Below are positions 37,885-46,036 of a stretch of DNA of 64,000 nucleotides, in pieces. Position 1 is the first letter of the stretch. Each line of letters begins with the position of its first letter. This DNA comes from Microbacterium rhizosphaerae (lineage in GTDB: Bacteria; Actinomycetota; Actinomycetes; Actinomycetales; Microbacteriaceae), in assembly GCF_034120055.1 (NCBI RefSeq), contig NZ_CP139368.1, positions 3,038,001-3,102,000 of the forward strand, written 5' to 3'. The notes beneath the pieces were generated by a model. It did not search any database, was not told the origin of the DNA, and was given only the letters and a program-made list of their open reading frames with translations. A program made the position numbers and the translations under genes.

Positions 37885-38754
37885 TCAGGAGAGCAGCTCT
37901 ACGAGTCGCGCCTTGCTCAGGCGCGAGTACCCCGTGAAGCCCGCGTCGCGGGCACGGGCGCGCAGTTCTGCGACCGTCAGGGAGGCGAGCTCCGGCTCGG
38001 CCTCCGCGACGGGGGCGCCATCCGGCTCCGCATCGAGGGCTTCCTCGATCTCCTCGTCGAGCTCGGCCTCGGCCTCGGCCCGGGCCGCTTCGAACTCGTC
38101 CTCCTCGGCCTCCTCGATCGCTTCGACGCGTGCGACGTCGTCGAGGACCTCCTCGAGCTCCGCTGCGGCAGCATCCTCGGCGGCGTCCTCGACCGCCTCC
38201 GCGACGACCTCCTCCAGGACCGCCTCCTCGAACTGCGCTTCGAGCGCCTCCTCGGTTGCGGCGGCCTCCATGATGTCCTCGAGGACGACCTCGTCGACGA
38301 CCTCCTGGAGCACCCGGTCCAGCTCCTCGTCCGTCACCGTCTGATCGATCGCGATGACCTCGACGACGACGCCGGTCGGCGTCTCGGCCTTCCTCGACTT
38401 CTTCGCCTTCTCTGCGGCCTTGCGGGCGGCCTTCTCGGCGGCCGCCGACGTCTTGGCCTTCTTCGCTGCTCTGGCGTCGGCGCGCTCGGCCTCCGCCTTG
38501 CGGAGCGCCTTGTCCGTCGCCGCGAGGACGCGGTCGGTGGCCTTCTCGGCCTGCTTGCGCACGCGCTTCGGATGCCGCCGCACCGCCTTCTTCGACGTGT
38601 CCGCGACGTCGATCGCGTCGGATGCCGCGGCTCGCAGCTTCTTCGCCTGGGGGCGCGGGAGTCCCTTGGCCACCTTCTTCGCGGTCGTCGCGGCGCCTGC
38701 GGCGTCTTCCAAGGCGTCGAACGCCTTCCGCTCTGCCTTCGTGGTCTTCGCCAT
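37885..38754 (-). CDS. bipolar Lys/Ala- and Glu-rich protein with C-terminal Rho_N-like domain
   Basis: A 289-residue protein of strikingly split composition. Residues about 1-125 are very basic (Lys, Arg, Ala) and resemble histone-H1-like tails; residues about 126-250 are very acidic (Glu, Asp, Ala, Val) and probably form a long helix; residues about 255-289 read LTVAELRARARDAGFTGYSR followed by LSKARLVELLS, matching the Rho-terminator N-terminal (Rho_N/SAP-like) helix-extension-helix fold. No catalytic motif is visible. Two bases separate its stop from the synthetase start, so the genes are surely co-transcribed. Nucleic-acid binding is likely; a role in product handling would be speculation. 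Confidence 0.7.
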   Translation of the reverse strand: MAKTTKAERKAFDALEDAAGAATTAKKVAKGLPRPQAKKLRAAASDAIDVADTSKKAVRRHPKRVRKQAEKATDRVLAATDKALRKAEAERADARAAKKAKTSAAAEKAARKAAEKAKKSRKAETPTGVVVEVIAIDQTVTDEELDRVLQEVVDEVVLEDIMEAAATEEALEAQFEEAVLEEVVAEAVEDAAEDAAAAELEEVLDDVARVEAIEEAEEDEFEAARAEAEAELDEEIEEALDAEPDGAPVAEAEPELASLTVAELRARARDAGFTGYSRLSKARLVELLS

Positions 38755-38851
38755 GCCGCATACGCTAGCGGAGCGATCTCGCCGGTTCGAGTGGGTCCGC
38801 AACCGGATGCCGCATTTCTCATGGCCCGAGATTCCGCGCCGTCGCGCGGTC

Positions 38852-38873
38852 GTTCACCTTCCGTTCACCATTA
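38852..38873 (+). promoter_or_regulatory. PHO box of pstSCAB
   Basis: Two direct repeats of GTTCACC at 38852-38858 and 38863-38869, spaced exactly 11 bases, the hallmark of actinobacterial PHO boxes bound by PhoP/RegX3-type regulators. They lie 84 bases before the pstS start in the intergenic region divergent to the Rho_N gene. RegX3 is encoded at 20183. Confidence 0.8.
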
Positions 38874-38956
38874 CGGCGGACTCCGGTAAGAGTGCGTGTC
38901 TACCGTCGCATTCAGCCCTGCACCGGGCGAACCACTGCAACAGTGAAGGACTTCGA

Positions 38957-40087
38957 ATGAAGATCAACCGAATCGCGCAGGTCGGCGCGATCGCTGCCAT
39001 CGCGGCACTCGCCCTCGCGGGATGCTCGTCGGGCCCGAGCAGCAGCGGCTCCACCTCGAGCGCAAGCGCCTCGCCGACGGACTCGGCGGTGAACGTCACT
39101 CTCGACACGAGCCTCACCGGCACCATCGCCGCGGGCGGTTCGAGCGCCCAGGCCAACGCGCAGGCTGCGTGGACGGCCGCCTACACGGCCTCGGTCAAGG
39201 GCGTCACCGTCAACTACGACAAGTCGCAGGGCTCCGGCGGCGGCGTGACCAACTTCCTGAGCGGCGCGTACGACTTCGCCGGCTCCGACGCACCGCTCTC
39301 GGCCGACGAGACGGCGAAGTCGAAGACCCTCTGCGCCCCCGGCGGCATCGACATTCCGATCTACCTCGACGGCGTCTCGATCATCTTCAACGTCCCCGGC
39401 GTGAAGACCCTGAAGCTGAGCGGTGCGACCATCGCGAACATCTTCAACCTGAAGATCACCGACTGGTCCGACCCGGCCATCACCAAGGACAACGGCACGG
39501 CGCTCCCGGCGGGCCCGATCACGACCGTCGCCCGCTCGGACGGCTCCGGCACCACCGCGAACTTCACGAACTACCTCGCCGCGACGCAGTCGGCCGCGTG
39601 GCCCTACCCGGCCGGCAAGCAGTGGCCGGTCAGCGGCAACGTCTCGCTCCAGAAGGGCGGCTCGGGCGTCGTCGCGACCGTCAAGGCGGGCACCGGCACG
39701 ATCGGCTACGCCGACCACTCGGCGATCGGCGACCTGAGCGCTGCATCGATCCTCCAGGACGGCACCGCCATCGCCTTCAGCCCCGAGGCCGTCGCGAAGA
39801 CGTACGCGGTCGCCGCTGTCACCGCCTCGAACGGTGTACCCGGTGACCTGTCGAAGAAGTTCGACTACTCGAAGCTGACCGCCGAGACCTACCCGATCCC
39901 GCTGCTGTCGTACGCCGTCACGTGCAGCACCTTCAAGGACGCGAAGCAGGCCACACTGACGAAGTCGTACCTCGGCTACATCGCCAGCACGCTCGGCCAG
40001 CAGATCTCGGCGAAGAACGCCGGCTCGGCTCCGCTGCCGAGCGAGGCACTCGCTGAGGCGCAGACGTCGATCGGCGGCATCAAGTAG
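38957..40087 (+). CDS. pstS: phosphate ABC transporter substrate-binding lipoprotein PstS
   Basis: PstS captures orthophosphate outside the membrane and delivers it to PstCA. The 376-residue precursor has a lipobox LALAGC (lipidation near residue 23) and a Ser-rich linker. Phosphate-binding segments are visible: AAGGSSAQANAQAAWTAAY, YDKSQGSGGGVTNFLSG, DFAGSDAPLS and ARSDGSGTTANFTNYL, whose Ser/Asp/Arg/Gly residues contact phosphate in homologues. ATG 38957 follows GAAGGA. The upstream PHO box predicts induction by phosphate starvation, and a strong hairpin before pstC could set a higher PstS level than the rest of the operon. Confidence 0.96.
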   Translation: MKINRIAQVGAIAAIAALALAGCSSGPSSSGSTSSASASPTDSAVNVTLDTSLTGTIAAGGSSAQANAQAAWTAAYTASVKGVTVNYDKSQGSGGGVTNFLSGAYDFAGSDAPLSADETAKSKTLCAPGGIDIPIYLDGVSIIFNVPGVKTLKLSGATIANIFNLKITDWSDPAITKDNGTALPAGPITTVARSDGSGTTANFTNYLAATQSAAWPYPAGKQWPVSGNVSLQKGGSGVVATVKAGTGTIGYADHSAIGDLSAASILQDGTAIAFSPEAVAKTYAVAAVTASNGVPGDLSKKFDYSKLTAETYPIPLLSYAVTCSTFKDAKQATLTKSYLGYIASTLGQQISAKNAGSAPLPSEALAEAQTSIGGIK

Positions 40088-40095
40088 AGTCCCGT

Positions 40096-40142
40096 CCGGT
40101 CCGCCGTCCCGCGACACTCAGGTGTCGCGGCCGGCGGACCGG
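40096..40142 (+). terminator. hairpin between pstS and pstC (attenuator or mRNA-stabilising stem)
   Basis: A two-tier stem: outer arms CCGGTCCGCCG (40096-40106) and CGGCGGACCGG (40132-40142), inner arms CGCGACAC (40110-40117) and GTGTCGCG (40122-40129), loop TCAG. It begins nine bases after the pstS stop. No T-run follows, so partial termination or protection of the pstS message is more likely than full termination. Confidence 0.65.
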
Positions 40143-40247
40143 ATCTCGTCGTTCCGACCGGCGTCCCGGCAACGGAGGGACCCGGGAGCCCAGCGCGACA
40201 CACTGAACCCGACAGGAAGATGCAGATGCGACTCGAGATGGCCATCC

Positions 40248-41276
40248 ATGGCTGACACCGCGATCCGACCACCGGCCCGTGCCGCGATGTCCCGTGAGCG
40301 CGGCCGTCGCACGGGCGACCGCGTGTTCCTCGGACTCTCCGCCGCCTCCGCGTCACTGATCCTCGTGATCCTCGCGGGCGTGGCGATCTTCCTCATCATC
40401 CAGGGCATTCCCGCGATCACCGCGGACTGGCCGGCCACCAAGGATCTGGCGTCGATCCAGAACCCCGCCGGCGTCCCGTGGCCGAGCTTCTGGGCGTACG
40501 TCGGCCCGCTCCTGTGGGGCAGCATCTGGTCGGGACTCATCGCGATCGTCCTCGGCGCACCGGTCGCGATCGGCATCGCCCTGTTCACCTCGCACTACGC
40601 GCCGCGCCGCATCGCCGGCGCTCTCGGCTACATCGTCGATCTGCTCGCGGCCGTCCCGTCGATCGTCTTCGGCCTGTGGGGCATCGTCGTCATCCGACCG
40701 CTGCTCCTGCCGCTGTCCGACTTCCTCAACCACTACTTCGGCTGGATCCCGCTCTTCGCGGGGCCCGTCTCGACCACCGGTTCGACGATGCTCGCCGGCG
40801 GCGTCGTGCTCGCGGTCATGATCCTGCCGATCGTGACCTCGATCACGCGCGAGATCTTCCTGCAGACGCCACGGCTCCACGAGGAGGCGGCTCTCGCCCT
40901 GGGGGCGACCCGCTGGGAGATGATCCGGCTCGCCGTCCTCCCCTACGCGCGCAGCGGCATGGTGTCGGCGACTCTGCTCGGCGTCGGACGGGCCATCGGC
41001 GAGACGATGGCGTTCGCGCTGATCGTCTCCCCGTCGATCCGGTACTCGGTGCAGATCCTCACCGACGGATACAACTCGCAGACCATCGCGGCCAACATCG
41101 TCAACAACTGGGGCGTCGCCACCGAGATCCAGCGCTCGGCGCTCATCGGCACCGGCCTCATGCTCTTCGTCATCTCGTTCGGCGTCAACTTCCTGGCCCG
41201 CTACATCATCTCCGCCAGCGGACCCGACGCGAAGCGACGCAGCCGGACGCCGAGGAAGGCAGGAAAGCCCGCATGA
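40248..41276 (+). CDS. pstC: phosphate ABC transporter permease PstC
   Basis: A 342-residue inner-membrane permease of the Pst importer with about six transmembrane helices. The coupling EAA loop appears as HEEAALALGATRWEMIRLAVLPYARSGM, and IGETMAFALIVS follows as in PstC. ATG 40248 (MADTAIRPP) is the first in-frame start; its ribosome-binding site is weak and the nearest purine-rich stretch, GGAAGA, is about 30 bases upstream. The stop overlaps pstA by four bases. It works with PstA as the phosphate channel, powered by PstB. Confidence 0.94.
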   Translation: MADTAIRPPARAAMSRERGRRTGDRVFLGLSAASASLILVILAGVAIFLIIQGIPAITADWPATKDLASIQNPAGVPWPSFWAYVGPLLWGSIWSGLIAIVLGAPVAIGIALFTSHYAPRRIAGALGYIVDLLAAVPSIVFGLWGIVVIRPLLLPLSDFLNHYFGWIPLFAGPVSTTGSTMLAGGVVLAVMILPIVTSITREIFLQTPRLHEEAALALGATRWEMIRLAVLPYARSGMVSATLLGVGRAIGETMAFALIVSPSIRYSVQILTDGYNSQTIAANIVNNWGVATEIQRSALIGTGLMLFVISFGVNFLARYIISASGPDAKRRSRTPRKAGKPA

Positions 41277-42382
41277 GCGCTCCCACCTCCACGCGCCCGC
41301 CGGTGAACCGCCCCGTGTCCAAGAAGGATCTGACCACCGGTCAGCTCCCCCGCTTCATCGAGCCGATCCTGCTCGGGATCGTCGCGGTGGTCGTCGCACT
41401 CGTGCTGTTCGTCATCACGCAGCACCTGAACATCGCGGTCTGGCTGGTCTTCACAGCGGTCGTCTACCTGATCGCCATCGGCTTCAGCTCCTCGATCGTG
41501 GAGAACCGCCGCAAGGCCACCGACCGCGTCGTGCGAGGGGTCGTCACCTCGTTCTTCCTCCTCGCTCTGGCACCGCTGATCTCCACCCTGTGGACGGTCG
41601 TCAGCAAGGGCATCGGCATCCTGAGCTGGCAGTTCATCACGAGCGTCGGCGGCTCGACCTTCAACCCGCAGACGCTGACGGTGACCTTCACCCCCGGCGC
41701 GTGGCAGGCGATCGTCGGAACCTTCATCATCACCGGCATCGCGACGATCATCTCGGTGCCGATCGGCATCCTCACGGCCGTCTTCCTCACCGAGTACTCC
41801 CTGCCGAGCAACCCCATGCGTCGCGCGATCACCTTCCTCGTCGACGTCATGACCGGCATCCCGTCGATCGTCGCCGGTCTGTTCGCCTTCTCGCTGGCGT
41901 CGGTGATCGTCGGCCCGAAGGCGTTCAGCGGGTTCTCGGCATCCATCGCCCTGTGCGTGCTGATGATCCCGATCGTCGTGCGCTCGACCGAGGAGATGAT
42001 CCGGCTCGTTCCCGCGGACCTGCGCGAGGCGTCGCTGGCGCTGGGCGTGCCGCGGTCGAACACGATCCTCAAGGTCGTGCTGCGCACAGCGGCGAGCGGT
42101 ATCGTGACCGGCGTCGTCCTCGCCGTCGCGCGTGTCGTCGGCGAGACCGCCCCGATCTTCATCGCGGCGAGCTTCACCGACAACTTCAACGCCAACCCGT
42201 TCAACGGGCCGATGCAGACCCTGCCGGTGATGGCGTACACGGGATGGGCCTTCCCCGGGAAGGACATCGCGGCCTCTCAGGCGCAGGCGTGGGGTGCAGC
42301 GCTGCTGCTCGTCATCCTGGTCGTCATCTTCAATCTCATCGCCCGAATCGCCGCGAAGATGTTCGCGCCGAAGGCCCGCTAA
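41273..42382 (+). CDS. pstA: phosphate ABC transporter permease PstA
   Basis: A 369-residue membrane permease, the partner of PstC. It has a charged N-terminal tail, then two extra hydrophobic segments before the core, as in actinobacterial PstA. Family landmarks are [38 protein letters not shown] and the coupling loop [24 protein letters not shown], then [16 protein letters not shown] 41273 overlaps the pstC stop (ATGA) and has AGGAAAG upstream. It is followed by pstB after 16 bases. Confidence 0.95.
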   Translation: MSAPTSTRPPVNRPVSKKDLTTGQLPRFIEPILLGIVAVVVALVLFVITQHLNIAVWLVFTAVVYLIAIGFSSSIVENRRKATDRVVRGVVTSFFLLALAPLISTLWTVVSKGIGILSWQFITSVGGSTFNPQTLTVTFTPGAWQAIVGTFIITGIATIISVPIGILTAVFLTEYSLPSNPMRRAITFLVDVMTGIPSIVAGLFAFSLASVIVGPKAFSGFSASIALCVLMIPIVVRSTEEMIRLVPADLREASLALGVPRSNTILKVVLRTAASGIVTGVVLAVARVVGETAPIFIAASFTDNFNANPFNGPMQTLPVMAYTGWAFPGKDIAASQAQAWGAALLLVILVVIFNLIARIAAKMFAPKAR

Positions 42383-42398
42383 GCAAGGAAGGCACCTG

Positions 42399-43178
42399 GT
42401 GTCCAAAAGCATCGAAGTCAAGGATCTGAACGTCTACTACGGCGACTTCCTCGCCGTGGAGGGCGTCTCCATGGACATCGAACCGCGCAGCGTGACAGCC
42501 TTCATCGGACCGTCCGGCTGCGGCAAGTCCACGTTCCTGCGCACGCTCAACCGCATGCACGAGGTCATTCCCGGCGCCCGCGTCGAGGGCGAGGTCCTCC
42601 TCGACGGCGACGACCTGTACGGCCCGAACGTCGACCCGGTCGCGGTGCGCCGCGACGTCGGCATGGTGTTCCAGCGCCCGAACCCGTTCCCCACGATGTC
42701 GATCCGCGACAACGTGCTCGCGGGTGTGCGACTGAACTCCAAGCGCATCCCGAAGTCCGACGCCGACGCCCTCGTCGAGAAATCCCTCAAGGGCGCGAAC
42801 CTCTGGAACGAGGTCAAGGACCGCCTCGAGAAGCCGGGCGCCGGCCTCTCCGGCGGGCAGCAGCAGCGCCTGTGCATCGCGCGCGCGATCGCCGTTTCGC
42901 CCGACGTGCTCCTCATGGACGAGCCGTGCTCGGCTCTCGACCCCATCTCGACCTACGCGATCGAGGAGCTGATCGAGGAGCTCAAGGAGCAGTACACGAT
43001 CGTCATCGTCACGCACAACATGCAGCAGGCTTCCCGCGTCTCGGACAAGACGGCGTTCTTCAACATCGCCGGCACCGGCAAGCCGGGCAAGCTCATCGAA
43101 TACAGCGACACCCGCACGATCTTCACGACGCCGTCCGTGCAGGCGACCGAGGACTACGTGTCGGGTCGCTTCGGGTGA
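42399..43178 (+). CDS. pstB: phosphate ABC transporter ATP-binding protein PstB
   Basis: A 259-residue ATPase powering phosphate uptake by PstSCA. Walker A is GPSGCGKST, followed by the PstB-specific [20 protein letters not shown]; the Q-loop region is [16 protein letters not shown], the signature [14 protein letters not shown], Walker [14 protein letters not shown], and the H-loop [16 protein letters not shown] 42399 follows AAGGAAGG. PstB also participates in signalling to PhoU and SenX3. phoU is not in this operon but lies beside senX3. Confidence 0.97.
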   Translation: MSKSIEVKDLNVYYGDFLAVEGVSMDIEPRSVTAFIGPSGCGKSTFLRTLNRMHEVIPGARVEGEVLLDGDDLYGPNVDPVAVRRDVGMVFQRPNPFPTMSIRDNVLAGVRLNSKRIPKSDADALVEKSLKGANLWNEVKDRLEKPGAGLSGGQQQRLCIARAIAVSPDVLLMDEPCSALDPISTYAIEELIEELKEQYTIVIVTHNMQQASRVSDKTAFFNIAGTGKPGKLIEYSDTRTIFTTPSVQATEDYVSGRFG

Positions 43179-43202
43179 ACGGTCCCGCCGCGTCGTGACG
43201 GA

Positions 43203-43229
43203 TGCCCCTCGGCCGATGGCCGAGGGGCA
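43203..43229. terminator. terminator after pstB
   Basis: TGCCCCTCGGCC (43203-43214) pairs perfectly with GGCCGAGGGGCA (43218-43229) around GAT. It lies 24 bases after the pstB stop and before the convergent phosphoesterase stop. Confidence 0.8.
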
Positions 43230-43247
43230 CCACTGTCCCCAGCCGAA

Positions 43248-44828
43248 CTAGCCGTCGAGTCCGATCCGGATGCCGGCGAACAGCGGGTTCACCTTCGCGT
43301 CCCGCGTGCCGAGCGGGGCGAGGTGGTAGGACTTCTCGATCGTCGCGAGGATCGAGGTCGTGTCGTACTGCGTGTGGTCGACACCGGATGCCGCGAACTT
43401 CGCGCTCACGAGCAGTGCGGGGATGCGGGTTCCCGGGCCCCACTTGTCGACGACCGGAGGCGCCACGTGGTCGGCCTGGCCGCCGAACTCGTCGTAGGTC
43501 ACGACGACGAGCGTGCTCTTCGCGTCCGGCCCCGTCGTGATCGTCTTCAGCAGGTCGACCAGGTGGTCGCTGCCGTCCGGCTCACTGGCGTATCCGGGGT
43601 GCTCGTTCTCCGCGCCGTAGGGCTTCACGAAGCTGACGGTGGGCAGCGTGCCGTTCTGCGCTGCGGCGATGAACTTCGTCTCGTCCAGCAGGTGGTCGCG
43701 ACCAGGCTGGCCGGGTGCGTAGGCCGCGAAGTAGTTGAACGGCTGGTGGTGGTACTGGAAGAGCGGGCCCGGGGTGCCTCCTGGCGCCGTCGCTTGGTCC
43801 CACCCGCCCGAGTACCAGTTCCACGAGATGCCCGCGGCGGTCATGCGGTCGCCGATGTTCGGGTACTTCGTGTCGTCGATGAGCGGCAGCTGGGCCCCGC
43901 CCCCGTGCGGTGCCGACGCCGGCTGGATCGTGTTGACGGCGAAGTTGCCGCACGCGGCGGAGTAGTCGTTGCCGCCGTCCGGGCAGGCCACCGTCCACTG
44001 GGTGTTCTTCACCGGGCTCGTCGCGTGGTACTGCGGGTAGCTGGCGGGCATGCCGTTGCTGTCCACGACCGAGTTGTTGACGGTCGCCGTGGTGTCCAGC
44101 GGCGTGCGGGCGGCGATCAGCCACTGGTGGTTGAGGAACGAGCCGCCGAACGCCGCCTGGAAGAAGTCGTCGGCCAGCACGTAGTTCGGCGCGCCTGCGC
44201 TGTGCAGGTACTGGTAGATCGGCAGCTTCGTGGTGTCGTACTGCCCCTGGGTGAGACCCACGGCGTCGGAACCGGTCGTGTACCGGTTCATCAGGCCGCC
44301 GTTCTCCTGGTACTGGTCCTCGTAGAAGCGGTGCACGAGGTCGCGCGTGCACCCTCCCGGCTCGCCGGTTCCCTTCAGCACGCCGTTCGCGGCGAAGACG
44401 CCCGGCACCGGACACGTGGTGTCCGTGGGCGAGATGTAGTCGTCGATGGTGAACGTGTGGTTGGTGAACGCGCTCGCGATGCCGTGCGCCGCATCCATGC
44501 AGCTCGCCGGCAGCGGCGGCGAGGCGAGGTTGACGTCGACCTGCGGCAGGCAGCTGTACGTCGTGCCGTCCTGAGCGATCTGCGGGACGCTCTGCGTGCC
44601 GTCGACCGCCTGACCGTTGACCGAGCCCCAGCCGCCGTAGAGGTTGTCGAACGAGTGGTTCTCCTCGTAGATCACCACCAGGTGCTTGAACCCGCCGGGG
44701 ATGGTCGAGGGCTGGCCGTGGCCGGGCGAACCCCCACCGGGATCGCCGAGCGCGGCGGCCGATGGCGCGAGGGTGCCGGCGACGGCGAGCGCGGCGATCG
44801 TGGCGAGGACGGTGAAACGCTTGGACAC
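43248..44828 (-). CDS. exported phosphoesterase (alkaline phosphatase/phospholipase C-like, PF04185 type)
   Basis: A 526-residue secreted protein with a signal peptide (VSKRFTVLATIAALAVAGTLAPSAAALG). It belongs to the phosphoesterase family that includes bacterial phospholipase C and acid phosphatase AcpA. Metal- and substrate-binding segments are VVIYEENHSFDNLYGGW, HFYEDQY-like HRFYEDQYQENGG, GGSFLNHQWLIAA, SFVKPYGAENEHPGYASEPDGSDH and VVVTYDEFGGQADHVAPP. Substrate (phospholipid or phosphomonoester) cannot be fixed. GTG 44828 follows AGGAGG. Its position next to pstSCAB suggests phosphate scavenging, but I find no GTTCACC repeat in its own upstream region. Confidence 0.85.
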   Translation of the reverse strand: MSKRFTVLATIAALAVAGTLAPSAAALGDPGGGSPGHGQPSTIPGGFKHLVVIYEENHSFDNLYGGWGSVNGQAVDGTQSVPQIAQDGTTYSCLPQVDVNLASPPLPASCMDAAHGIASAFTNHTFTIDDYISPTDTTCPVPGVFAANGVLKGTGEPGGCTRDLVHRFYEDQYQENGGLMNRYTTGSDAVGLTQGQYDTTKLPIYQYLHSAGAPNYVLADDFFQAAFGGSFLNHQWLIAARTPLDTTATVNNSVVDSNGMPASYPQYHATSPVKNTQWTVACPDGGNDYSAACGNFAVNTIQPASAPHGGGAQLPLIDDTKYPNIGDRMTAAGISWNWYSGGWDQATAPGGTPGPLFQYHHQPFNYFAAYAPGQPGRDHLLDETKFIAAAQNGTLPTVSFVKPYGAENEHPGYASEPDGSDHLVDLLKTITTGPDAKSTLVVVTYDEFGGQADHVAPPVVDKWGPGTRIPALLVSAKFAASGVDHTQYDTTSILATIEKSYHLAPLGTRDAKVNPLFAGIRIGLDG

Positions 44829-44976
44829 GGGACTGCCTCCTGAGGATGGAGCCTGGGCGACGGCATCGGCGCCGTGCGGCCGCTGGTCGCTTCTCTGCGA
44901 AACGTCTAGGCGATCGCTGAGATTACGCCGAGCCACCGACCGGGGCAAGGGGGTTTCCCGGGTCGATCCGGGCGGG

Positions 44977-45861
44977 TCAGTCGCGCGGGCTCAGCAGGTA
45001 GTCGTTGAGGTCGGCGGTGAGGGACGCGTCGACGGCGAGGGGCCTGTCGTCGATGCTCCGGATGGGCGCTGCGAGCCGCACGCTCGACACGAGCCACGCG
45101 GCATCCACGCGCTGCAGCCGGGCAGCCGGGATCGAGTCGTAGGCCGTCTCGAACCCGAGTTCCTCGAGACGGGTGAACAGGCTCAGCTGAGTCGTGCCGT
45201 GCAGGATGCCTGCCCCCGGCGCCGGCGTCGCGAAGCGGTCGCCGGTGCGCAGGATGACGGATGACGTCGGCCCCTCGAGGACGATCCCGTCCGACGAGAC
45301 GAAGATCGCGTCATCTGCCCCGCGACGCCTCGCCTCGCGGATCGCGGCCATGTTCACGGCGTAGGAGAGCGTCTTGGCGCCCAGGAGAAGCCACGGGGCG
45401 CGATCGGGCGCGCCGCTGTCCAGGCCGCGGTCGAGGGTCACCACGCGGATGCCGGTGGTGCGGGCGGCGCGGAAGTCCGCGGCCTCGGTCGCCGTCACCC
45501 ACGCCGTCGGCGCCGGGCCATGCTCGATGCCCCGGCTGAGGATGAGCTTGATCACCGACTCCCCCGGCGGGCACTCGGCCGCCGCCCGGGCGACGGCCTG
45601 CTGCCACTGCAGCCGATGCGGCGCCGGCAGATCGCACAGCCCGGCGGAGTGCGCGAGCCGTTCGAGGTGGGGGATGACCTCCTGGGCGTGCCCGTCGACG
45701 ACGCCGATCGACTCGAAGATGCCGTCGCCGCGCTGCGTGCTGAGCTCGCCGACGCTCAGTGCGGGGGCCGCCGGGTCGACGACGGTGAAGGTGTCGGAGA
45801 AATCTGTGCGGGAGTCGTCGGATGCCGCGGGCTCGATCATGAGCGCGAAACGCCAGGTCAT
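44977..45861 (-). CDS. pabC: class IV aminotransferase, probable aminodeoxychorismate lyase
   Basis: A 294-residue PLP enzyme of fold type IV. The PLP lysine is in LLLGAKTLSYAVNMAAIREA, with EGPTSSVIL and GILHGTTQLSLFTRL binding the phosphate. Aminodeoxychorismate lyases of folate synthesis have this size and sequence, as do D-amino-acid and branched-chain aminotransferases, so the pabC name is a best guess. The short N-terminal DGIFESIGVVDGH also fits PabC. ATG 45861 is used without a strong ribosome-binding site. The preceding 175 bases hold a structured element. Confidence 0.7.
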   Translation of the reverse strand: MTWRFALMIEPAASDDSRTDFSDTFTVVDPAAPALSVGELSTQRGDGIFESIGVVDGHAQEVIPHLERLAHSAGLCDLPAPHRLQWQQAVARAAAECPPGESVIKLILSRGIEHGPAPTAWVTATEAADFRAARTTGIRVVTLDRGLDSGAPDRAPWLLLGAKTLSYAVNMAAIREARRRGADDAIFVSSDGIVLEGPTSSVILRTGDRFATPAPGAGILHGTTQLSLFTRLEELGFETAYDSIPAARLQRVDAAWLVSSVRLAAPIRSIDDRPLAVDASLTADLNDYLLSPRD

Positions 45862-45917
45862 GACTCCGAGCCTAGGGCCGGGAATGCGTGCAGCCACCGG
45901 TCCGTTAGACTGTATCG

Positions 45918-46005
45918 GCCGGGCCGCAGTAACCCCGGGCTCCATCTTCTGCCGCTGCGAGCGGCCTTGCGCCGAGAGGCGTTCTGCGGCCCGGCACCAT
46001 CTTCT
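45918..46005 (+). ncRNA. candidate structured non-coding RNA
   Basis: A promoter-like TAGACT (45906-45911) is followed seven bases later by GCCGGGCCGCAG (45918-45929), which pairs perfectly with CTGCGGCCCGGC (45984-45995). Between them is a smaller hairpin GCCGCT-GCG-AGCGGC (45951-45965). CATCTTCT occurs twice (45943, 45998). The same TAGACT hexamer precedes two tRNA genes in this window, supporting transcription on the plus strand. I could not match it to SRP RNA, tmRNA or RNase P; the class is unknown. Confidence 0.35.
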
Positions 46006-46036
46006 CCCCTGGTTCTGCAGGCGACGCGGTCTCGCG

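Noticed and set aside
45918..45995. Signal recognition particle RNA, tmRNA or RNase P RNA
   Set aside because: None of the conserved cores (for example the GGAAGGAAGCAGCC-like SRP tetraloop region) is present; only the stem structure remains unexplained.
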